Assembly (NCBI RefSeq): GCF_019578655.1
Contig: NC_063265.1
Coordinates: 19,454,285 to 19,518,284, forward strand
Source: Ricinus communis
Taxonomy: Eukaryota > Streptophyta > Magnoliopsida > Malpighiales > Euphorbiaceae
DNA: 64,000 nucleotides
Direction: 5' to 3'
Shown piece by piece: positions 1-14,908 of the stretch. Numbering within the stretch: position 1 is the stretch's first letter; each line of letters opens with the position of its first letter. The position numbers and the translations under genes were made by a program. The notes under the pieces were generated by a model. The model searched no databases, was not told the DNA's origin, and worked only from the letters and a program-made list of their open reading frames with translations.

Positions 1-867
1 AATTTTTTAAAGCAAAATCTGCAGTTGTGCTTGTGCATATCAATAAAGGCTCAATAATAGATTATGACTTTTATATGCATTAGACTAGAAGAGATATAAT
101 TTAAACCATATCATTAATTTTTAAAATTACAAATTTATCTTAAATTCAATAATAATAATAACAATAATCTAATTATAATTTATTTTCTCTTACAATATAA
201 AATCTGCAGAGTCAAATTGGATATATTTAACTTATCTTCAATTAATGAGTTGAGTTTAAGTCAAATTAATTTATCATATAAAATAAATAAATAAAAATGA
301 TGTAGATATAAAAAGATATCATGTGATTTCACTTAATAGGATTTGTGGTTTATTTTGTGATTTTTCTTTTATAATATTTACATATGATACATTTTATTCG
401 TTTGTCTTTTACATTTCTCAATCAATTTATAGAATCGGTATTTATGATCCGGTATAATATAACATGAAATATCAATAATACATATTTTTATAATAATATT
501 ATATAGTTATATGCTTCAAAAAGTTCATAAACATTTCTAAAATTTAGTTAAAAAAATTATATTTTAATTTAATTATAAATTATAAAAACATATGTTGTTA
601 TCATTTATTTCAAGTCCAAAACAATTAGTTAACCGTCAAATCACTTGACAATAGTTATTGTATTAAAATCAAATTTAATTTTAGAAATACTTTATCAAGT
701 ATTTAGGCTAAAGTTAAAAAAATTACCTTTTGATTTAGCGCTTTTACACATGAGGAACAAAAGTATTTTTTTGTATCAAAGGATTAGTATTTATTTTATC
801 TTTTTATCATATTATTTATAAAAGTATAATTTAGTGATGGTTCAAATTAAATACAAGTAAAATTATA
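1..867. other. AT-rich intergenic spacer
   Basis: No gene is visible. The sequence is strongly AT-rich, stop codons are dense in all frames, and no family motif is recognisable. It ends at a foldback element that starts near position 877. Confidence 0.6.
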
Positions 868-876
868 TAAAAAATA

Positions 877-1351
877 GGTTTAATTATAAATTAAATTTCA
901 AAATTTACACTTTTTAACAATTTTTCTCAAAATTTAAAAAAAAAATCTCATTCTTTTCATTTATTTTTAGAAATACTTTCCGATGACAATTTTTAAAGTT
1001 TTACAGTAAAAAAAATGATGTAGGAAGTCGATTGTGCTTACTAAAAGAATAATAATTATGAATCAACAAAAATAGTTTATTCTAAAATTGATAATGTAAC
1101 CATTAAAAATTCAATTTATGTGTATATTTTCACATATTTTACATCTAAATGTAATAAACTTTTTATTAACTCACTAATTTTTATGTTAGTAAACAGAATT
1201 GACTTGCCACATCATTTTTCTCATTGTAAAATTTCAAAAATTGTTACCTAAAAGTGTTTTCGAAAATAAATTAAAAATATAGGTATTTATTTTTAAAATT
1301 TTGAAATAATTTAAAAAGTGTAACTTTGAGAAGTTAATTAGTAATTAGATC
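877..1351. mobile_element. Mutator-like MITE with long terminal inverted repeats
   Basis: The first ~167 bases (877-1043) reappear in reverse complement at ~1184-1351 with clear though imperfect identity. The left end begins GGTTTAATTATAAATTAA and the reverse-complemented right end GATCTAATTACTAATTAA. The inner parts also match, for example AATGATGTAGGAAGTC against AATGATGTGGCAAGTC. The direct flanks are TAAAAAATA (868-876) and TAAAAGATA (1352-1360), a 9-bp target duplication with one mismatch. The ~140-bp centre has no coding potential. Long inverted repeats with a 9-bp duplication fit a non-autonomous Mutator-like element. The class call is an inference because no transposase is present. 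Confidence 0.65.
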
Positions 1352-2589
1352 TAAAAGATAATAAAACATAAACATATACCTAAAAAAAACTAAAAAATAG
1401 AATACATGATACTCATTTGATATAAAAAATATATTCGTTCCTCAAGTGAAAAAGTATCAATCTATAGTATAATTTTTTAAATTTTACCCAAGTATTTATC
1501 ATAATAATTTAATTTAGCACTAAAATATTAAAAAAGTAATACAAAAGGCAAATAAAATATCATAGAATACAAGATTATAAAAATATGAAACTACATTAGA
1601 GTTAATAGACGAAATTAGTATATTTGATAGTAACTTGTTAACGGAGTAAACCATAAGATAATTTTTCATCTCAAAATAAATCAGAGACTCATTTTTATAA
1701 ATGAACCACAAGAAAAATTCTTATACATAATGAATTCAACTCTAGCTCGGACGATACTGTTATAATAGCTGGTTTAGAGTCTGTTCCACTATGAACCTGA
1801 CATTCTTTTCCACAGTAATAAATGTATATATTCCAAAATGTGTTTCTCTCAGGCCAGGTCTAGCTTGAGTCTTGAACACAAGGAATGAATTAGTGGGATT
1901 TCACATTCTCCATGTTTGATTGGACTACAGAGAAGCTTATGGGGGTGATAATGAAGAAGGTGACTATTTTTTTTCACTCAAAGGATATGCAGAATGTAGC
2001 TGCTGCTGCTGCTGATGATAATGGCATTGTTGACTCTTGAATGACATGAATCATGCCCATTTCAGGATGATATTAATAATTCTTCATAGAAATTTAGGAA
2101 CATAAAGAGATATGTACAAATTATCCCTTTAATAAGTACTTTGGCTTCTGGTCAAAATAAAATATATTACATGATTCTAATTTGATTTTACTTTTTATTT
2201 AATCAATTTGTAGGATTGTAAAATCTATGTTCTTTAATTCCCAATTCCCCCAAAAAGCTTTCAAATAAGATCCTATGTTTTGTAAGAGGAGGCATGGACA
2301 AATTGATTTGCCAAGCAATAGTGCAGTCTTCAAGATTTTTATGTTACAATTTCATCAATTGGGTCTAATTAATTCAAATTCAGATGTATCTTTCCATCAG
2401 TGGAACATGCTATCCTTGCAACTGCTATGCCAGGAAAAAATAGTTTGCAAATTGAACATGAATAAATAAATAAAAAGCAAAAGAGTGAATTAAAAGTTAA
2501 AAGAGAAAAAAAAATTCTTCTCAAATCATCATTAATAGTAAAAAGGAAAAAACAAAAAGAAATAGAGCAATTCCGTTCAAATATATTAA

Positions 2590-3790
2590 TGTGTCAAACT
2601 TGATACTCGCAAGTGTACGAACCGAATGATAGTACGGAAAAATTCATCACAGTATCGATCTCACCATAAACTATAGAGCATATACTATAAAGATCAATTG
2701 TCATACAAAAATACTAAAAATAATTTAAACACTCTAAGCCAATGTTTTGAAAATAATTTAAAGTTTATAAAAAAATTAAATAAACGAAAAAAGTAAATAT
2801 ATAAATGGAATGATTAATGTAAACTATATGATAAAACAGTATTTAGTCTAGCCAATATTTAGTAATCCTCTTATTTTCTCTTAAGCCTAAATTTAATAAA
2901 TGAGATAGTGATGTGTCTTTCCCCTAAGTCATTCATACTAATAATGTAATCTAAATTTTTTATATCAACATAGATTAAAGTAAAGATGGTGCCTCTAATA
3001 TATTTAATCTAAATACTTTTATAATAATATATTATTAAATTGATATGATGTTCAACTAACAATAATAGATGAAACTAATAGAGTTATGAAGGTAAATAAA
3101 TCATTCATTAAACTCATAATAAATAAAGTTCATATATAAATAAAAAACTAAACTAAACACTTACGAAAATTAGCCTAATATATTTAATCCAACAGTTATT
3201 GTAATTAAATAGAAAGACATAAAAATCATATAAAATGTAAAGACTCTTTCAAAATTCAGAGTTTCTTTAAGGTATGAAGATGATTGATCCTCACTCTCTA
3301 CTTCTTGAAAAGCTTCTTAGATCTCCCAAAAGAGTAATGCAAAACTAACTAAAGTGTTCGTAGAATGAACCGTAGAGAATTTGGAGAGAGAATAATAATA
3401 GACAGATACAGACTCCCCTCCTTTTATTTAACTAGTCTTCACTACTTGCAGATATTTCTTTTGCAGAATCTTTCTTTAAGCACAATACCTGTATAGTTAT
3501 CATTTTAACTATCCTAAATAAAATAAACAATTTAAAAAGTAGTTATCTATAATTAAATAACAACTAATTAATTTCTTCTTGTGGACTTTATATTTTTCGG
3601 CTAGGCCTATGAAATAAATAGTCCATGCGTTTTTATTCTGAGTCTCAACAGCGACGGCTTAATTTGAGCTCATTTATGAATATTTAGCTCATATTTTTTC
3701 TCTTTGGCTATCAACACTTGAAATTAACAATAAAGCTAAAGTGAGGTAATAAGTACATATTTCCACATATTATGTATATAAAATATATCA
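2590..3790. repeat. Possible degenerate dispersed repeat, class unknown
   Basis: The stretch opens with a motif (GATACTCGCAAGTGTACGAA, 2601-2620) of a kind I recall seeing repeatedly in plant intergenic DNA. It closes with a segment resembling a typical tail (AAGTACATATTTCCACATAT, ~3750-3770). Both edges are estimates, there is no coding potential, and no target duplication was found. The call rests on recall of recurring plant sequences, not on a comparison I could run. Confidence 0.3.
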
Positions 3791-3807
3791 ATAAATCACT
3801 AAATTAC

Positions 3808-3810
<3 letters not shown>

Positions 3811-3866
<56 letters not shown>
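3811..3866. repeat. (TA)n microsatellite
   Basis: An almost pure TA dinucleotide run of about 56 bases lies in AT-rich spacer. It is likely to vary in length between individuals. Confidence 0.9.
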
Positions 3867-3869
<3 letters not shown>

Positions 3870-5176
3870 GAACTTATCATATATCATAATCATAATATAT
3901 ATAAAAATATTAATAAAAAATAAATTTATTAATAAAATATTACTAATTTAATTAATTTAGTTTATAATATATAATATAATTTTAGAAATCTAACTCTGTT
4001 TAAATTACAATGATCTTAACTTAAAAAGTAGTATTTTAATTATATTTTTAATTAATAAATTAGTTATTTATAAAATTATATATTATTAAATTTAAAAATA
4101 TATATTATTTTATTTTTAAGTGAATAGCTAGTTTTAAAAAAACCAGTTTAAGTAAATAGGGACATGTGGCCATAGTATACTATTTTTTTGGCAATAGAAT
4201 CCTTTTTCTTAAAATCATTTTCAATAAAGAAAAGAAAATCTTTACACAAATAACTAATTAGATTGGAGTCGATAATTATTGGATATTTTGGATTTAATTT
4301 GTTATTTTTTTGGTATAATGACAGCAAATAGAACTACATATATTTTATCTATTTTACAATTAAGTCTTAAATATTTAATATTTTTTAAATCTTAAAACTT
4401 TTAATATTGACTCATTAGTCTTAAAGTGTCACTCTAATAAAGTTTGCTGATGTGGACAAATCTTCTTACAAGTTTGTCCATGTAAGCACTGCATGATGAA
4501 CAACTCAGCATACTTTTTCCATCCCACCTATCAATTTATCTTGATTTTTCTATATTACTGTTGTTTTTTGATTATATAATTATTATTTATCTTATTTATA
4601 ATTTCAGTTTTTGTATACAATTTATATAATTATCTAATAAAAAAAAGTTGAATAGTGACGCATAAAAAATATATTGATTTTGCTACCACATGATGCTTAA
4701 ATAGATAAAGGTTAGATGAAATTAATTTATTTACAAAATTTTGGGATTTGATTGTAAAAAAGAAAAACATTGAGGACTTAATTAGAAGAAGTTGAAACTT
4801 ATATGACTGTTGGTGTTCCTGTTCTATAAATATATAAATAATACACTCTGAATTGGAAAAGAAAATCAAATGGGAAAGCATGAAATCTTATCTAAAAAAT
4901 AAGGGAAATTAGAGAATTATTTTGTCAACATTTCACATTCAAGATTCATTATTCAGGTAAAAAGAGAAAAAAAGAAACCCTGAAGTTTGTTTTGGATAAT
5001 TTGGGAAAATAACAGACTAAAACTCCACACTTTCCCTTACTCTTCCAACAAAAAAGGGGAACTAAAATAGATGAATTAATTAACTAATTAAAAATAAATA
5101 AAATAAGAAAGAAGAAAAAAATTGTGAAAAGAAAGGAAAGGAGTTAGGAGGGAAGTCTCTGGGAAAGAGGTTTGAC

Positions 5177-5183
<7 letters not shown>

Positions 5184-5207
<24 letters not shown>
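5184..5207. repeat. (CT)n microsatellite in the kinase gene leader region
   Basis: About twelve uninterrupted TC units lie ~520 bases upstream of the kinase start codon. Pyrimidine-rich tracts of this kind are common in plant core promoters and 5' leaders. A role here is inferred only from position. Confidence 0.8.
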
Positions 5208-5723
5208 CCTTGTTTTTTAACCAATCCAACCCTTTGAATGTTGGATTGAATTTGCCTTGTAAATTCCTCTTCTCATCCTTATTCTTATTAATCAATGACC
5301 CTCCTTCCCTTCTCTTTCCCATAAATCTCACCACTCTAATCTTTACATGCCATCTTTGAATTTTTCTCTCTTGATCTAAGTTTCTTTGAAAATATCAGCT
5401 GCTTTCTTGAAAAGTCAAAATTTTCTTCATCATCTTTCATTTAAAGCTTTGCTTTAGTTTTGGCATGTGATCTTGAGAAATTGTGTACCCAATTCTAATA
5501 TTTGATTGTTCATAGCAAGATCCTGGATCTTGGAGATCTTTCTATCCCAATTGCAAATAGCATTTCCTATTTTGCTTAAAAGCTTCAGATATTAACTTTA
5601 AAAAAAAAAAATCAATCTTTCTCTTCAAATTTCCAAATACCCAATTCACCAGCAGCCATAATTATCCAAACAGACAAACAAAATTTCATTTTTGTTTATT
5701 TATTTTTTTTAGCTTCCTGATTC

Positions 5724-8953
<3,230 letters not shown>

Positions 8954-11900
8954 CTCAACAAGAGAAATGACAACTTAAAAGAAAACTAAAAGTACACTTC
9001 TAGTATTTTTTTTCTTTCACATTTTTTCACAGATTTCTTTTAATTCCTTTTCAATATTTGGTTTTTCGGTAACTAGGGTTTGGGCTCCTGGTTGTTGATT
9101 GTTCTTTTTCTTTTTTCATGAATTTGCGAAGTTCCTTGTGTTGGTTGCGAGAGTGGTGGAACAACACTATTGGATAAAGGTTGAAACGGCTGTTATTTGT
9201 GCTTGTAAATATTGTTAAAATGTTATTAATTCCATCAAAGTAAATCACCTGGCTATTTGTTAGGTGTGCCTTACATGAACATCGACTATTATCTGGATGT
9301 CAATTGAGATTTCTTTAGCAGACAAACTTGTGTTCCTCTTTCTTATTTATAATTTCCATTTTCAATATTAAATTAGCAAGTGCATATTTACATACATGCT
9401 AAAATCTTCAAACCAAACTAAATTTAAGATGTGGCAGAGATTAGAGGATAAATTAAATCAGCAGAAGGCTCAATCTTTAAAACTTTGAATGGTATTTACT
9501 GTTATGAGTATCAGCAACATTCGACTAACATCTTATGCTAATTCTGAACACATTATAGCAGGTTAAAATATAACTTACACTTGCAGCTAGATCCTAAGCC
9601 ATGAGACCCAGCTTCAGGAATGCCTGAAGAAAGATTTTTTAAAAGAAAAATGGAACTTTTGTCAGGAAACAAATGCTTAATCAGGAAACAAAGTACTAAA
9701 AATGAACCTAGATAATAATAACATATTGTTAACAATTGCAAATGGCAAAATGTGTATAAAAGTTTTCTGTGGTGTATTCAAATGGGTTGGAGATTTATTA
9801 TGTCTTGAATAAGTTCACAGCATTTGGTTATTAAATCTTGTAACAGAATTGCCAACTCAATTCCCAACAGAAAAAAGCAGTGAGTTAAAAAGGGACTGTT
9901 GGGGGTGGCTCTGTGGCCTGTGGGTGCCACTGACTTGTTTGTATGGTAGTTGCAGAGTTGACAGCAAAAAGAATATTAGGAACCAATCACATGAAGATGA
10001 TTGAGCCATTTAACTGCTTGTGTCCTTTTGATTGGCAGTTGGGCTGTGTCCTGTGTGCCAAGTTTATTCACTCAAGTTCTTTAACCATCAAATTTATATA
10101 TATATTTTTAAGATTACTCATGGGAGGCCAAATAGGCTCTGGTTGGGTATTTTAAAAACAAACATTCTTACCATTTGAGAATTAGAATATTTTTAATTTT
10201 TTCATTTACATAATGTTAAATCTTTTTATTATAAATTACCTGATAAAATAAGATCCAAAAGACTATTAAATTCTTTTGAAAAGAAAACTAAAAAAAAAAT
10301 ATTGAGTTCAACTTTATAAATTTCCATTGATTTATCTTTTAAAAGTTGTACATTCAGGAAAATACATCCCAGTAGAGGTAGAAATGAGATTTATTTACCT
10401 GAATAGACACTTACTTGGACTTTTAGAATAACAATTTAGGGTCCTGTGACTTCAGATAACCCTTTTTCTTTTTTAATATTTTCTATTCATCCCCAGAAAG
10501 GTAAAATCTGAGCATTGTGTTTACCTGAGTGGTCATGCTGCCATGCAATAGCTTCCCCTTGCATCAGTGCAGTTAGGGCAGATCACTGGGTAGATAGATG
10601 AGGCCATTATCTTTTTAAACATTGTTCTGATCAAGCCCATATTTATACCCTTGTTTTCTTGATATGATATGTATCTCAACACAAAACTTGAGCCATGGGC
10701 TAGCAAACCTTCAACCCAAGAAGGGATTTTCTGGCCTTTCCTGGGTTGTGTGTGGCCCTCCCTCCTCTAATTCCATGATTAGTGCTTCATAAACTAACTT
10801 AAATGTTGAGTCAGAGCTCAATTCATTAAAAATAGTATTAAATTGGAAAAATAAAAAAATATCTATATTTTTTTATTAAAAATACGGGATAAACATTTTT
10901 TTAATTTTACTGGGTAAAAATATCAAAAATATGGTTTTTTTAACTTTTAAAAAAAAAATACGGTATTGGTTTTTTTCTTTAGTTTTCTTTAATTATTTTT
11001 TGATAAAACAACTAAAAAATAACTAAAGAAGAAACCAAAAAATAACTAAGAAAATAATATTTTTGAAAAAACAAAGTTTATATAGTAAAAATAATATTTT
11101 TTTATTAATTTTAGGGTATTAAAAAGTTCCTTATTAAATTTTAGTCTTATAAATCTACTAAATAATTATATTTGTTATCCTTTGTTATTGTTTTTCTTAG
11201 ATTTATCTGCTAATAGAATTGTATATGTTATTTTTTTTTCTTTTTTGTAGTTAATGATTTTCTTTTGTTAATTACAAAGCTTGCCTTCAAACTGCTAAGA
11301 ACAATTAAGATGTCTCTCATGTGTTGGGTGAATATAATATGTCATGCTTGAACAATTTTATTCATTAAATTTAAAATGTTAATTATTTTATAACAATTCT
11401 TTCACTTTGGGAATTCAAATTTAACTAATTTTGAATTTAATTAATAGAATCAATTGAGTAAACATGGATTTTGGGTGCAAGCTTTCAAAATCATGTTCAG
11501 AGAGAATTATTAAACTGAAGTGATAGACTATAAGCAAGTGTATTTACTATTTTTGGATAAAATCTTCTTTTATCACTGGTCTCTTTTAATGCCAAGTACA
11601 ATACTTTTAATATGGTGGAATATACATTATTCATCTGAAAGGTTATGGAATATGCAGAAGGAATGAAATATTTTTAATATTAATGTACATAGATAATTAT
11701 TAATATATTAATAATATTTTCTCATCTTATATGACATATCATTAATTATAATTTTTATTAAGATTGTTACTATATGTATTCATTTTAGCATTAGTTATGT
11801 TTTATATATATAAATATGTTTACATAAGAAGTTCAATTTAAATGTTACGAATTAAATTTTTTTTATTAAAATAATAACAAAAGTCGTGCAACACGCGAAT

Positions 11901-12710
11901 AGATGACTAGTTACTATTACAATGTTATTATTTTATTATTAATAAAATAAAAATAAAAATATTAGTTTTAGAATGATAATATATATATATATATATATAT
12001 TGTTAGTTCAACTATTGAATTAATGTAATAATTTATAACTATAAAAATTTACCATGCAAACTTAACAGATTGAGAATCATAAAGGAACCTAATGAAGTTG
12101 ATTTGGTGATTTCACCCAAATAATTGTCATTTCTATTACTTTTTCAGTTTTATTTTATTTCTACTCCTTATCGAAAACAGAAATAAAAATATAAAAATTC
12201 AAAGAATAAATAAAGATTTTATAAAATAGATATAAAAAATATTTAGTTTAAATAAAAATAGAGATATAAAAATTCAATAGAAGAAAATAAAATTTAAAAA
12301 ATTTAATAAAATAAAACTGAAAATTTTTGGCCATGCGCCTTCCATATGGATGAAGAGCATTGAACACCATACTGCTGCAACATCATATCATGATAATTGC
12401 AAGAATAATTGTGTGAAGATAGAGAGGTTTCCTTTCTCTGTTTCATTCCAATCATAAGAAAATGGCCATACACATGTACTTTACCATGCCTCCCCACATT
12501 ATTCTCATCTACCAAAAATGTTTGATGGTGACTTATATGCATGATTTCTCGAAGGGGCTAATCTGATTGAGCTCAGATTTAGCACTTCAGCAGGGGATTA
12601 TATCGGCCCATTTTGAAGAAAACGACAAGTCGGTCAGAATTAATTCTTTCACTATACATTGAGTGAATATAAATCTGATCAATGGTTTTTTGTTTTTGGA
12701 AGAATATGAG
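8954..12710. other. 3' UTR of the kinase gene, then intergenic spacer
   Basis: The first ~280 bases are probably 3' UTR, although no clean AATAAA was found. Beyond it there is no supportable gene. The stretches 9900-10160 and 10490-10790 are less AT-rich but contain only short, unconvincing open frames. A small foldback region near 10855-11125 is listed separately. Confidence 0.5.
10855..11125. repeat. Imperfect foldback region
   Basis: The segment around 10965-11000 (GGTTTTTTTCTTTAGTT) pairs with 11012-11045 (AACTAAAGAAGAAACC in reverse sense). Weaker complementarity continues outward on both sides. It may be a worn MITE or just AT-rich chance structure. No target duplication was identified. 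Confidence 0.35.
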
Positions 12711-12880
12711 TATTTAACTCAAGGAGATAAATATTATATATTGATACATTTGAAGACAATAGGAGTGAAATGTTTTGGGTTCGAACTCTCTCCTTAACAT
12801 TAGCAATATTTTATTTTTATAACGAATATAAGAGAATGATTATCTTTATTGTATATTTTATAACCTGTTGGCTCTCGTGT
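12711..12880 (+). repeat. SINE-like tRNA-derived fragment, copy 1
   Basis: An A-box-like segment (TTTAACTCAAGGAGATAAAT) is followed ~60 bases later by a B-box-like GGGTTCGAACTCTC. The downstream body resembles the body of copy 3 at 50945-51140 on the opposite strand. The spacing and boxes suggest a worn tRNA-derived SINE. The boundaries are approximate. Confidence 0.45.
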
Positions 12881-13594
12881 GAATAAATAAATTACATCTT
12901 AATTATATGATAAAGTAGAAAATTAATAATAATAGTAATAAAAAAATACATATAATAAAGTCACAATCGATTTAAAAATACATTTATATGAATCTAATTA
13001 GATAAAAATCAGAATAAATCTCGTTCTTATTTAGCACCATGTTCTAACTTAAATACGGCTAAGGACAAATTTTCAAAGGACAAGTGTAGGCCTTAAATTG
13101 GATTTTCGTGTCATTGAGTAAATGGTTAGGTCACCTGTTTGAAAAGTTGATGTATGATCTTAAATCATTGGCACTCAATCATGAAAAATTTGTGTTATTT
13201 CACATCAATAATTCATTCGATCTTTGGTCTTCTTACATTTTGTCCTCAGCATATGATTCATCCGGCTATTGCGTGTAACTCTTTATAAAAAACTTTGAAT
13301 AAATTAATTATTTTTTTCTAAACAAATTATCATAATTGTCATTTATAGAAATAAATTTGTACATCTTAATATAAAATTACATTATTATAAAAATGATAAA
13401 AAAATATAATAATAAAAGAGATAAGAAAAGTTGTATCGAAGATTGTCAATCATGTTAACGGAGACTTGAAATATTTCTTTACTAGATCCGCTCTATTTAG
13501 TGATTATTAATTTTATAAATTAATTAGTTTTCAATACAAAATTAATATGAGTTAATTAATGTGAAAAAGAGAAGAACCAACATGCTGTGAACTA

Positions 13595-13675
13595 AAAAGA
13601 GGATTTGAATCTCGAACGTGAAATCTCTCAAATCTAAAAGTAAACGTTCTTGCCACTTGAACTAAATCTGAAATA
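13595..13675 (-). repeat. SINE-like tRNA-derived fragment, copy 2
   Basis: On the minus strand, an A-box-like TTTAGTTCAAGTGGCAAGAA is followed by a B-box-like region ending GATTCAAATCC. It is similar to the head of copy 3. Only the tRNA-like head is recognisable. Confidence 0.4.
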
Positions 13676-13973
13676 TTAATTAATATTAACTTAATGTATT
13701 ATATTGATAATAGCATGCTACATTGTTTATTTCAACTTATTTCTTCAATGAATCACTTGAGTTCTGCTAAGTGCACGAGAGCTTTTCTTCGTTTTGTTTT
13801 CTCTTTTAATTTTTTCCAGCATTTTTCTTCACTTGGGTTTTCTTTTTCTTTCTTTCTTATTGGAAGAAATGTCAAAGGAATGAGATGCAGTTCAAATTAG
13901 AACCCCGAAACTAAATGTAAGCAAACCCATAACCTCAAGGCTTTGAATGAAGGTTTATATATTTAAGAAAAAA

Positions 13974-13982
13974 TAAATTTAT
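13974..13982. repeat. Target site duplication, left copy
   Basis: TAAATTTAT directly precedes the foldback element and recurs exactly at 14900-14908. Confidence 0.75.
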
Positions 13983-14899
13983 GGGTAATTATTATTTACC
14001 TCATGTATTTTTTCATATTATACTAGTTACTTCTTAATGTTTAAAAATTATATATTTCATCCTTCTATTTTATAATTTTATACTAAAAACTTCTTCGGTA
14101 GAAGTTTTTATTAAATAATCGTTTTCTAGGGTTGGTTTTATATTATTTGCCTCTTAATTTTTAATGCAATATACAAAATGCCCTTTATAGTTTGTTTATT
14201 ACACTAGAACTCCCTTGTTTTTTTTAATAAAATTAACTATTACCTCTTTCATCCAAAGTCAAGACAGTTAAAAGACTAAATTGATAAAAAAATTATTTTA
14301 ATAGTTAATTTTATTATTAAGTATCAGACTCTTCTAAACTTATTTTTAAATAAAATTAAAGTAAGACTATATCTTTAGCAAAAATCAAATTTAATGCCTG
14401 TACAAAAAGAATTAACTAGTATTCTTTTACTTACTCTAATTTCTAGCATAATTAAATTCTAGTAAAATTTAAAATATTTTAAAAATACTTATATTTATTA
14501 AAATATTAAAATTTATATAATTTAACTTTAAATTATTAAAATAAAATAGCTATTATTCTTATTATTAATTTTGTTATATTAGAATTGTAACTTTGATAAG
14601 AAGTTTGAGGATCAAATTATATTTTTTTATTGATTTAGCACTTTAATTGTATTGACGTTCAAAACACAAGGAGATTTTGGTGCAATAAATAAAATATAAA
14701 GAGAGATTTATATATTACATAAAAAATCAGGAAGCAAATAGTATAAAACCAATTTAGTTAATGTTCGTTTAACAAAAATTATGATAAAATAGATTTTTAG
14801 TATAAATTTACAAAATAAAAAAATGAAAACAATAATTTCTAAATGTTAAAGATAAATAGTGTAATATGAAAAATACACAAGGTATATAGTAATTATTCC
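13983..14899. mobile_element. Mutator-like MITE with ~260-bp inverted repeats and exact 9-bp TSD
   Basis: The left arm (13983 to ~14245) reappears in reverse complement at ~14640-14899. Matching blocks include TTTTTCATATTA, TTTATACTAAAAA, GGTTTTATA, CTATTTGC/TTATTTGCC and CTTGT. The ends begin GGGTAATTATTA and, on the opposite strand, GGAATAATTACTA. A perfect 9-bp duplication, TAAATTTAT, flanks the element. The ~400-bp centre has no open frame. The structure matches non-autonomous Mutator-like elements. Divergence between the arms says the insertion is not very recent, although the duplication is intact. Confidence 0.75.
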
Positions 14900-14908
14900 T
14901 AAATTTAT
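14900..14908. repeat. Target site duplication, right copy
   Basis: TAAATTTAT, identical to the copy at 13974-13982, directly follows the element. Confidence 0.75.

Larger units (their letters stand above)
1361..5183. other. Intergenic spacer upstream of the CPK gene
   Basis: No supportable gene. The stretch 1740-2060 is less AT-rich and has a short GCT run near 2000, but no long open frame or known motif. Around 2590-3790 there is a possible old dispersed repeat, listed separately, followed by a TA microsatellite. From about 5100 onward the pyrimidine-rich sequence probably belongs to the promoter or leader of the kinase gene. Confidence 0.5.

Noticed and set aside
9943..10155. Open frame of 70 codons in a less AT-rich patch, with TGATTGAGCC resembling the start of miR171
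   Set aside because: Only the first ten bases match miR171, there is no matching arm for a precursor hairpin, and the open frame has no family features.
10700..10740. Hairpin with AACCCA and TGGGTT arms
   Set aside because: The stem is only six to eight pairs with mismatches inside. This is too weak for a microRNA precursor or terminator call.
12303..12542. Minus-strand open frame of 79 codons
   Set aside because: No signal peptide, domain or conserved pattern is seen, and its surroundings are AT-rich spacer.
12781..12794. GGGTTCGAACTC suggesting a tRNA T-arm
   Set aside because: No acceptor, D-arm or anticodon arm forms around it. It fits better as the B box of a worn SINE.
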